Assembly (NCBI GenBank): GCA_025935655.1
Contig: JAICUV010000145.1
Span: 1-8,579 of the forward strand
Reading direction: 5' to 3'
From: Chloroflexota bacterium
Lineage (GTDB): Bacteria > Chloroflexota > Limnocylindria > Limnocylindrales > CSP1-4
Length of the DNA stretch: 8,579 nucleotides
The translations under genes and the position numbers were made by a program. The notes under the pieces are model-generated. The model was not told the DNA's origin. It did no database searches and worked only from the letters and a program-made list of their open reading frames with translations. Shown here piece by piece: positions 1-5,099 of the stretch (positions within the stretch are counted from its first letter, which is position 1; every line of letters starts with the position of its first letter).

Positions 1-120
1 CAGACGGCGACGCTGAGGTTCGTGCTCGATACCCCGGGCGAGTACATGATCGTGTGCTCGATGCCCGGGCACGCCGAGGCCGGGATGGTGGGCACCCTCA
101 CGGTGCTCCCGAGGGAGTAG
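1..120 (+). CDS. Cupredoxin (type-1 copper) domain protein, C-terminal fragment
   Basis: The reading frame is open from base 1 and ends at TAG 118-120, giving the last 39 residues of a protein whose start lies outside the window. The fragment carries CSMPGHAEAGM, with Cys19, His24 and Met29 (fragment numbering). This C-x4-H-x4-M arrangement is the C-terminal copper-ligand loop of plastocyanin/sulfocyanin-like blue copper domains. The remaining His ligand would be upstream. A CuA domain of cytochrome oxidase subunit II would need two cysteines here, and only one is present, so a mononuclear type-1 site is more likely. Such proteins are usually exported electron carriers or domains of copper oxidases, but the N-terminus that would show export or extra domains is missing. 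The protein ends soon after the loop with a short beta-strand (GTLTVL), as these folds normally do. Confidence 0.8.
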   Translation, partial: QTATLRFVLDTPGEYMIVCSMPGHAEAGMVGTLTVLPRE

Positions 121-128
121 GGGGCGCC

Positions 129-134
129 TACACT
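129..134 (+). promoter_or_regulatory. Possible -10 element (TACACT) for a leaderless thioesterase transcript
   Basis: TACACT matches the bacterial -10 consensus at four of six positions and ends 6 nt before the ATG at 141. Transcription would therefore begin at about the A of the start codon. No Shine-Dalgarno sequence sits at normal distance from this ATG; the purine run at 111-124 is too far away. I see no convincing -35. A leaderless mRNA is the simplest reading, but it is inferred from spacing only. Confidence 0.35.
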
Positions 135-140
135 CGCCTC

Positions 141-632
141 ATGCACGCCCGCATCGACGTCCCCGGTGACCCGCGCGATCTCGAGGGCGGGTTCCCGCAC
201 CGCTACGTCGTCGACGTCCGGTTCGGCGATACCGATGCCATGGGTCACGCCAACAACTCGCGCTTCCTCACCTACTGCGAGTCGGCACGCATCGCGTACT
301 GGGAGGCGGCGACCGGCGAGCCGATCGCGCTCGTGACCCATGGCGCCGAGGAGTCGCTGATCCTCGCGGACATCCGGGTGTCGTTCCGGTCGCCGGTGTA
401 CTTCGGCGAGGTGCTGACCGTCGAGTCGCGGATCGGCCGGATCGGGCGGACGTCGTTCACGCTCGAGCACCGGATCACCGCCGGGGAGACGGCCGTCGGG
501 CACGCCCGCCTCGTGGCGACCGCCGAGGGCGTCCAGGTCCTGTACGACTACGCGAGCGGTCGCCCCCGTGAGATCCCGCCCGAGGTGGTCGCCCAGCTCG
601 AGGCGTACGAGGGCCGCCAGCTCCGCGCCTGA
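141..632 (+). CDS. Acyl-CoA/acyl-ACP thioesterase, 4HBT hotdog family (YbgC/FadM-like)
   Basis: This 163-residue protein is the usual size for a single hotdog-fold thioesterase, which hydrolyses acyl thioesters in the cytoplasm. The family signature lies at residues 28-50: FGDTDAMGHANNSRF followed by E47 and R50. Asp32 aligns with the catalytic Asp17 of Pseudomonas 4-hydroxybenzoyl-CoA thioesterase. The C-terminal segment YDYASGRPREIPPEV is also typical of the family. The frame is open upstream to a GTG at 54, but that would overlap the cupredoxin gene by 67 bases. The ATG at 141 gives the normal length and has a -10-like hexamer just ahead of it, so it is preferred. The gene ends 3 bp from the stop of the convergent ketosynthase gene. 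Substrate chain length cannot be read from sequence. A role in releasing products of the neighbouring fab genes is possible but rests on position only. Confidence 0.87.
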   Translation: MHARIDVPGDPRDLEGGFPHRYVVDVRFGDTDAMGHANNSRFLTYCESARIAYWEAATGEPIALVTHGAEESLILADIRVSFRSPVYFGEVLTVESRIGRIGRTSFTLEHRITAGETAVGHARLVATAEGVQVLYDYASGRPREIPPEVVAQLEAYEGRQLRA

Positions 633-646
633 GCGCTACGCCTCGA
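598..646. terminator. 10-bp inverted repeat enclosing both stop codons of a convergent pair
   Basis: Bases 598-607 (TCGAGGCGTA) and 637-646 (TACGCCTCGA) are perfect inverted complements around a 29-nt spacer. The spacer contains the thioesterase stop (630-632), and the ketosynthase stop (636-638) overlaps the right arm. The stem can form in either transcript, so a bidirectional, U-tract-poor terminator is plausible. Both arms are also coding sequence, so the repeat could be partly coincidental. Confidence 0.4.
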
Positions 647-1901
647 AGCGGCGGAAGATTGTCACGGCGTTCTGGCCGCCGAAGCCGAAGCCGTTGACGG
701 CGACCGTGTCGACCTTCGCCTTGCGCGCGACGAGCGGCACGTAGTCGAGGTCGCACTCGGGGTCGGGCGTGTGCAGGTTCGCGGTCGGCGCGATGACGCC
801 GTCGCGGATCCCGCCCAGCGCGGCGAGCGCGGACGCGATCCCGGCCGCACCGACGAGGTGCCCGATCATCGACTTGGGCGACGAGATCGCCCGCGAGTAG
901 GCCGCGCTCCCGTATGCCGCCTTGATCGCCCTGGTCTCCGTGGAGTCGTTGAGCGAGGTGGAGGTGCCGTGGGCGACGATCCAGTCGATCTCGTCCGGCG
1001 CCACGCCGCTGTTGCGCAGCGCGTTGGCCATCGCCCGAGCCTGGCCGCGGCCCGACGGGTCGGGGGCAGAGATGTGGAACGCGTCCGCGGTCAGCGCCCC
1101 GCCCAGGATCTCCGCGATCGGGGTGGCGCCACGCTTGAGCGCGTGCTCCGCGGACTCGACGACCACGACGCCGGCCCCCTCGCCCAGGACGAACCCGTCG
1201 CGGGTGAGGTCGAAGGGGCGCGAGGCCGTCTCGGGCGAGTCGTTGCGCTTGGAGAGGGCGGTCATGTTCGAGAGCGCAGCGACGCCCATCGGCACGATCG
1301 GCGCCTCCGAGCCGCCGGCGAGCACGACGTCCGCCTCGCCCGTCGCGATGAGCCGGAGCGCGTCGTGGAAGGCGATGACGGAGGTGGCGCACGCCGCGAC
1401 CTGCGTGATCACGGGGCCGGTGAGCTTGTACTCCATCGACAGCATGCACGCGGCCATCGATCCCGACAGCGCGGGCACCGCGAACGCCGACACGAAGCGC
1501 GGACCCTTCGTGTCGTGCACGTGGGTGCCCTCGATGATCGCCTCGATGCCGCCGCCGCCCGTGTTCACGACCACCGCGACGCGGTCCCGCTGGTCCTCGT
1601 CCATCGCCGCGAAGTCGATCCCCGACGAGGCGACCGCCTCCTTGCCCGCGGCGGTGGCGAGGTGGATGAACCGGCTCATCCGGCGGGCCATCTTCGCGTC
1701 CATGAACTTGGTCGGGTCGAAGTCGAGGACCTCCGCGGCGATCTGGACCTCGAACGCGGAAGCGTCGAAGGACGTGATCCTGCGGGTGCCGGTCACGCCG
1801 TTGCGAAGGTTCCCCCAGTAGGTCTCGAAGTCGTTGCCGATCGGCATGACCGCGCCGAGACCGGTGATGACGGCGCGGCGGGACAGGTCAGACGAGGGCA
1901 C
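636..1901 (-). CDS. fabF: Beta-ketoacyl-ACP synthase II (FabF-type KAS), second copy
   Basis: The product has 421 residues, normal for KAS II, and would condense malonyl-ACP with acyl-ACP in the cytoplasm during fatty-acid elongation. The thiolase-fold triad is complete: Cys171 in AACATS, His311 in VAHGTSTSLND and His348 in KSMIGHLVGAAG, with Lys343 alongside. The glycine-rich gating loop is NGFGFGGQN (403-411), keeping the gate Phe (Phe407). At the acyl-pocket floor, the position of E. coli FabF Ile108 is Gly116 (NTGGGG). The frame runs further upstream, but the start is taken as GTG 1901 because GGAAAGG lies 6 nt before it and the usual N-terminal strand RRAVITGLG follows. It is the last gene of the fabD cluster, 91 bp after the first ketosynthase. 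That gap holds two hairpins and a -10-like hexamer. It is clearly a divergent paralogue of its neighbour, not a recent duplicate. Confidence 0.93.
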   Translation of the reverse strand: MPSSDLSRRAVITGLGAVMPIGNDFETYWGNLRNGVTGTRRITSFDASAFEVQIAAEVLDFDPTKFMDAKMARRMSRFIHLATAAGKEAVASSGIDFAAMDEDQRDRVAVVVNTGGGGIEAIIEGTHVHDTKGPRFVSAFAVPALSGSMAACMLSMEYKLTGPVITQVAACATSVIAFHDALRLIATGEADVVLAGGSEAPIVPMGVAALSNMTALSKRNDSPETASRPFDLTRDGFVLGEGAGVVVVESAEHALKRGATPIAEILGGALTADAFHISAPDPSGRGQARAMANALRNSGVAPDEIDWIVAHGTSTSLNDSTETRAIKAAYGSAAYSRAISSPKSMIGHLVGAAGIASALAALGGIRDGVIAPTANLHTPDPECDLDYVPLVARKAKVDTVAVNGFGFGGQNAVTIFRRFEA

Positions 1902-1921
1902 GGCACACCTTTCCGAGCGTG

Positions 1922-1936
1922 GCTCCGGCGCGGAGC
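1922..1936 (-). other. Hairpin in the leader of the second ketosynthase gene
   Basis: GCTCCG (1922-1927) and CGGAGC (1931-1936) form a perfect 6-bp stem with a 3-nt loop. In the minus-strand transcript it lies just upstream of the GGAAAGG ribosome-binding site at 1908-1914. It could affect translation initiation or mRNA stability, but a short stem like this is common in GC-rich DNA. Confidence 0.35.
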
Positions 1937-1948
1937 AGGGCAAGCGGG

Positions 1949-1954
1949 ATTGTA
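1949..1954 (-). promoter_or_regulatory. Possible internal -10 element (TACAAT) for the second ketosynthase gene
   Basis: On the minus strand this reads TACAAT, five of six matches to the -10 consensus, in very GC-rich surroundings. It lies 47 nt upstream of the GTG at 1901. No recognisable -35 sits 16-18 bp upstream. It may allow the second ketosynthase to be transcribed separately from fabD and the first ketosynthase. Confidence 0.3.
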
Positions 1955-1959
1955 GCGAA

Positions 1960-1980
1960 GGGCCGGTGACGGACCGGCCC
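1960..1980 (-). other. Strong hairpin between the two ketosynthase genes, possible terminator or attenuator
   Basis: GGGCCGGT (1960-1967) and ACCGGCCC (1973-1980) form a perfect 8-bp GC-rich stem with a 5-nt loop. It begins 12 nt downstream of the first ketosynthase stop in the minus-strand direction. Only a weak T-containing stretch (TTCGCTACA) follows, so it is not a textbook intrinsic terminator. It could give partial termination or protect the 3' end of the upstream message, lowering output of the second synthase relative to the first. Confidence 0.45.
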
Positions 1981-1992
1981 GGGGGTGTGGGG

Positions 1993-3267
1993 TCAGCGGC
2001 CGTCCCAGCGCTTGAAGATGATGGCCGCGTTGTGGCCACCGAGCCCGATGTTGTTCGACAGGGCGTAGCGGACCGGCAGCTCCCGGGTCTCGGGGAGCAC
2101 CCAGATGTCCGCCTCGGGATCGAACTCGCGGTAGTTGATCGTCCCGGGCACGCACTGCTCGGCGACGGACATGACCGTGGCGAACGCCTCGAAGGCACCC
2201 GCCGCGCCCATCATGTGGCCGGTCATCGACTTCGTGCCGCTGATCGCCAGCGACTCGCGGTCGCGCGCGGAGCGGTCGCCGAACACCGTCCAGATCGCCT
2301 CGGCCTCGCGCTTGTCGCCCAGGGGCGTCGAGGTGCCGTGCGGGTTGATCACGTCGATCTCGTCGGCGGGCACGCCACGGCGCTCCAGCGCGGCCTTCAT
2401 CGCGCGGGCGGAGCCGGAGCCCCGCTCGATCGGCTGGACCATGTCCCAGCCGTCGGCGGCGGAGCCGTAGCCCACGACCTCGGCGTAGATGTGCGCCCCG
2501 CGGGCGGTCGCGTACTCGAGGTCCTCGAGGATGAGCGAGCCCGCACCCTCGCCCAGGACGAAGCCGTCCCGGCTGCGGTCGAACGGGCGCGAGACGTCCG
2601 TGGGCGGCATGCCCTCGCGCGGCGAGCCCAGCCCGCGCATGTTGCCGAACCCGGCGTGGGCCACCTCGAGCAGCGGCATCTCGGTAGAGCCGGCGATGAC
2701 CGTGTGGACGTCGCCGCGGCGGATGATCTCCGCGCCCTCGCCGATGCTGTTGGTCCCCGTGGAGCACGCGGTCACGACGCAGATGTTGTGGCCGATCGCG
2801 CCGGTCTCGATGGCGATCATCCCGGACGTCGAGTCGACGAGGCCGTTGGCGATGAACGTCGGGGCGACGCGGCTGGGCCCCTTGTCCTCGAGGATCTTCC
2901 AGTTCTCGATCATCAGGTTCTGGCCGCCGGCCCCGGAGCCGAACACGACCCCGATGTCCTCCCGGTTGTCGTCGGTGATCTCGAGGCCGGCGTCGGCCAC
3001 GGCCTGCTTCGCGGCGGCCACGCCGTACCACATGGCGGCCTCGGAGCGGCGGACGGCCTTGTGGTCCATCCACTGCGACGCGTCGAAGTCCTTGACCTCG
3101 CCCGCCCACTTGTGCGAGTAGGGCGCGGGGTCGAACTTGGTGATGAGGCCGAGGCCGGAGCGGCCGTTGACGAGCGATGCCCAGGCGGTGTCCTTGTCGT
3201 TGCCGACCGGGCTGATGACGCCCAGGCCGGTGACGACGACGCGGCGGGTGAAGTCGGGCTGGCGCAT
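1993..3267 (-). CDS. fabF: Beta-ketoacyl-ACP synthase II (FabF-type KAS), first copy, with altered gating loops
   Basis: This 424-residue KAS II-type condensing enzyme would extend acyl-ACP with malonyl-ACP. The catalytic residues are all present: Cys168 in VTACSTG, His310 in NPHGTSTPLGD, and Lys346 and His351 in GTKSMTGHMMGAAG. The C-terminal gating loop reads NNIGLGGHN (405-413), so Leu409 stands where E. coli FabF has the gate residue Phe400. The partner loop reads DGWDM (272-276) where E. coli has DAYHM. The pocket-floor position of E. coli Ile108 is Ala113 (GSGAGG). The start is ATG 3267, preceded by GAGAGG and followed by the usual RRVVVTGLGVISPVGND. The frame is open far upstream, but that part is antisense or other-frame sequence across fabD. 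The gene sits 29 bp downstream of fabD, consistent with co-transcription. Confidence 0.93.
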   Translation of the reverse strand: MRQPDFTRRVVVTGLGVISPVGNDKDTAWASLVNGRSGLGLITKFDPAPYSHKWAGEVKDFDASQWMDHKAVRRSEAAMWYGVAAAKQAVADAGLEITDDNREDIGVVFGSGAGGQNLMIENWKILEDKGPSRVAPTFIANGLVDSTSGMIAIETGAIGHNICVVTACSTGTNSIGEGAEIIRRGDVHTVIAGSTEMPLLEVAHAGFGNMRGLGSPREGMPPTDVSRPFDRSRDGFVLGEGAGSLILEDLEYATARGAHIYAEVVGYGSAADGWDMVQPIERGSGSARAMKAALERRGVPADEIDVINPHGTSTPLGDKREAEAIWTVFGDRSARDRESLAISGTKSMTGHMMGAAGAFEAFATVMSVAEQCVPGTINYREFDPEADIWVLPETRELPVRYALSNNIGLGGHNAAIIFKRWDGR

Positions 3268-3296
3268 GTTCCTCTCGGTGTGTTGGCTCTGGCGGG

Positions 3297-4271
3297 CTAG
3301 CCGTCGATGGCGGCGGCGTCCGCGAACGGGATGGCGAGGCGGTCGGCCGCGGCCTTGTCGTCGGTCGCCAGGGCGACCGCGTCGGGTGCGATCCGCTTGA
3401 TGAGGCCGGTCAGCACCTGGCCGGGCCCGATCTCGATGAAGGTGGTGACGCCCTGCGCGCGCATCGCCTCGATCGCGCCCACCCAGTCCACGCCCGTGGT
3501 CAGGTGGTCGACGAGCTCGGCGCGACAGGCGTCGGCGGTGGTGAGCGGATGGGCGTCCGCGTTGGCCAGCAGGGGCGGGTGGGGATCGCGGAACGTGATC
3601 GTCGCCAGGACCTGCGCCATGCCCTCGGCGGCATCGGCCATCAGCGGCGAGTGCGCCGCGACGCTGACGGGCAGCTCGATGGCGCGCTTCGCGCCCAGCT
3701 CCTTCGCGATCGGCAGCGACGCCTCGACGGCGGCCCGCTCGCCCGACATGACGACCTGGCCCGGCGAGTTGCGGTTCGCGACGCCGAACACGCCGTGCTC
3801 GCCCGCACGCCGCACGAGCTCCGGGATCCGGGCGTCGTCCAGCCCGATGAGGGCGGCCATGCGTCCCTCGCGGCCCGTCCCCGACGCCTGCATCAGCTGG
3901 CCCCGGCGGCGGACGAGACGCACGGCGTCCGCGAGGTCGAGCGCGCCGGCGGCGACGAGGGCCGTGTACTGGCCCATCGAGTGGCCGGCGGCGAAGGCCG
4001 GCTCCGGCGCGTCGATCTCGAGCTGCTCCCAGCGGGCGCGCACCGCCTCGAGGTAGGCGATCGAGGCGGCCAGCAGGGCGGGCTGCGCGTTCTCGGTCCG
4101 GTTGAGGTCCTCCTCGGGTCCCTCCCACGCGAGACGCGTGATCGGCTCGCCGAGGGCGGCGTCGGCGGTCGCGAAGACCGCGGCGGCCTCGGGCGAGGAC
4201 TCGGCGAGGGCCCTGCCCATCCCGACGTACTGGCTGCCCTGGCCGGGGAACACGAATGCGATCTGGCTCAT
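3297..4271 (-). CDS. fabD: Malonyl-CoA:ACP transacylase
   Basis: The 324-residue protein matches the FabD family in length and motif order. It transfers malonyl from CoA to acyl carrier protein, supplying the extender unit for the ketosynthases downstream. Visible motifs are FPGQGSQYVGMG (8-19, with Gln11), the nucleophile elbow GHSMGQ with Ser98, Arg123 in VRRRGQLM for the malonyl carboxylate, NRNSPGQVVMSG (167-177) and the catalytic His207 in VAAHSPLM. The tail FIEIGPGQVLTGLIKRI is also characteristic. The frame extends upstream, but ATG 4271 starts directly at the N-terminal strand SQIAFVFPGQG; a GTG immediately before it is an alternative. Ribosome binding would be weak (GGCGGG only), and a TACGCT hexamer 8 nt ahead suggests a nearly leaderless transcript. 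It is the first gene of the cluster, divergent from a MarR regulator. Confidence 0.95.
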   Translation of the reverse strand: MSQIAFVFPGQGSQYVGMGRALAESSPEAAAVFATADAALGEPITRLAWEGPEEDLNRTENAQPALLAASIAYLEAVRARWEQLEIDAPEPAFAAGHSMGQYTALVAAGALDLADAVRLVRRRGQLMQASGTGREGRMAALIGLDDARIPELVRRAGEHGVFGVANRNSPGQVVMSGERAAVEASLPIAKELGAKRAIELPVSVAAHSPLMADAAEGMAQVLATITFRDPHPPLLANADAHPLTTADACRAELVDHLTTGVDWVGAIEAMRAQGVTTFIEIGPGQVLTGLIKRIAPDAVALATDDKAAADRLAIPFADAAAIDG

Positions 4272-4279
4272 CACCCGCC

Positions 4280-4285
4280 AGCGTA
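4280..4285 (-). promoter_or_regulatory. Possible -10 element (TACGCT) for fabD
   Basis: The minus strand reads TACGCT, ending 8 nt before the fabD ATG at 4271 and 5 nt before the adjacent GTG. The spacing would make the mRNA leaderless or nearly so, as proposed for the thioesterase. No good -35 is visible. The nearby inverted repeat (4292-4326) would cover the -35 region if this hexamer is used. Confidence 0.3.
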
Positions 4286-4291
4286 GGCCCG

Positions 4292-4326
4292 AATCGTGCG
4301 GAAAGCCGGCAGATCCATGCACGATT
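4292..4326. promoter_or_regulatory. Inverted repeat in the fabD/marR intergenic region, candidate operator
   Basis: AATCGTGC (4292-4299) and GCACGATT (4319-4326) are perfect 8-bp inverted complements separated by 19 nt, lying between the divergent fabD and marR starts. MarR-family dimers bind inverted repeats and often control the gene divergent from their own. The half-site centres are 27 bp apart, longer than a typical single MarR palindrome. The site may therefore bind two dimers or another regulator. A GCCGGC palindrome (4305-4310) sits near the centre. Confidence 0.45.
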
Positions 4327-4374
4327 GCAGGAATCTCCGGTCGAGCGTAGCCTCAGCGGCGTGAGGATCGCCAC

Positions 4375-5076
4375 GTGACCACGCCCAAGGACCCCACCGC
4401 TGCCTCCCCGGGACGCCCCGCCGACGCCCCCACGACGCCCGCACCGGGCAAGCCGGCCCGGCCGCGGCGGCCGCGCGCGAGCGACCCGGCCGCCGGCCCC
4501 GCGCTCCCGGAGGCGCTGATCAGGACGCGTCGCAAGCGAGCCGCCCCGTCCCGGGTCATCGCCCGGGTGTTCGAGGCGGACCTGTCGGCCCCGGTCGTCG
4601 CCGCGGGGACGCGGATCCAGAACGTCCGCCAGATCTCGGAGCGGGTGGCGATGGGCCGGGCGCTGTGGCGCGAGCTCGTCGTCGGGTTCGCCTACCAGCT
4701 GGGCGAGCTCAACCTCGGGTTCACGCAGCTCGCGGCGCTGTACGTCCTCGCCGAGGGCTCCACGACGACCGTCGCGGACCTCGCGGAGGCGATCGGCCGC
4801 TCCCCCTCTGCGACGTCGCGGCTCGTCGACGGGCTCGTCAAGCGGCGGCTCGTCGAGCGCCGGCGCGAGGAGGACGACGGGCGGCTGCGCTCCGTGTGGC
4901 TCACGCCGCGCGGCCAGGCCGTCCTGCGGATGGTGGACCGCGCGCGCGCCGAGCAGTTCCTCTCGGCGGTCCGTCCGATGCCTCGCGGCGAGCGCGCGCT
5001 CATCGCGATGGGCGTCGCGGCGCTCGCGACCCACGCGATCAGCCGTCGTGGCCGCCTGGTGCGCGGGGGCGACTGA
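4375..5076 (+). CDS. MarR-family transcriptional regulator with long N-terminal extension
   Basis: The C-terminal part, about residues 93-220, is a MarR-type winged-helix protein. The HTH lies around TVADLAEAIGRSPSATSRLVDGL (132-154) and the wing at RRREEDDGRLRSVWLTPRG (162-180), the family's DxR-type wing signature. The N-terminal ~60 residues are rich in Pro, Ala and Arg and look disordered. MarR proteins are usually about 140-150 residues, and this one is 233. GTG 4375 is preferred because GAGGA (4363-4367) lies 7 nt upstream and the extension keeps strong G/C third positions. ATG 4651 would give a standard 141-residue protein, with GGAG at 4638-4641 ahead of it. A weak -10 (TAGCCT, 4348-4353) may drive it. 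Divergence from fabD suggests it controls fatty-acid synthesis, by analogy with streptococcal FabT, but this is inferred from position. Confidence 0.88.
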   Translation: MTTPKDPTAASPGRPADAPTTPAPGKPARPRRPRASDPAAGPALPEALIRTRRKRAAPSRVIARVFEADLSAPVVAAGTRIQNVRQISERVAMGRALWRELVVGFAYQLGELNLGFTQLAALYVLAEGSTTTVADLAEAIGRSPSATSRLVDGLVKRRLVERRREEDDGRLRSVWLTPRGQAVLRMVDRARAEQFLSAVRPMPRGERALIAMGVAALATHAISRRGRLVRGGD

Positions 5077-5080
5077 TCGC

Positions 5081-5099
5081 GAGGCGCCGGCGGCGCCTC
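5081..5099. terminator. GC-rich hairpin between convergent marR and M20 peptidase genes
   Basis: GAGGCGCC (5081-5088) and GGCGCCTC (5092-5099) form a perfect 8-bp stem with a 3-nt loop. It begins 5 nt after the marR stop and overlaps the stop codon of the opposing peptidase gene (5098-5100). It could act as a bidirectional terminator, although neither side has a clear T-tract. Confidence 0.55.

Noticed and set aside
54..140. Earlier GTG start for the thioesterase
   Set aside because: It would overlap the cupredoxin gene by 67 bases and add a low-complexity segment not seen in 4HBT proteins.
475..1449. Long antisense or alternative-frame ORFs over the ketosynthase genes (also 771-1955, 922-1821, 1793-3109, 1834-3300, 2489-3121)
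   Set aside because: They are low-complexity Arg/Ala/Gly/Pro or Ser/Thr-rich translations overlapping strongly conserved genes. GC-rich DNA has few stop codons, so such shadows are expected.
636..3267. Ketosynthase pair as a type II polyketide KS-alpha/chain-length-factor heterodimer
   Set aside because: A chain-length factor lacks the active-site Cys. Both proteins here keep Cys, both His and the Lys, and no ketoreductase, cyclase or ACP gene is nearby.
3268..5034. Upstream extension of the first ketosynthase frame to 5034, as a possible giant fusion
   Set aside because: The part before ATG 3267 overlaps fabD and marR in the wrong frames, is Arg/Gly-rich with no domain, and a ribosome-binding site plus the canonical N-terminus lie at 3267.
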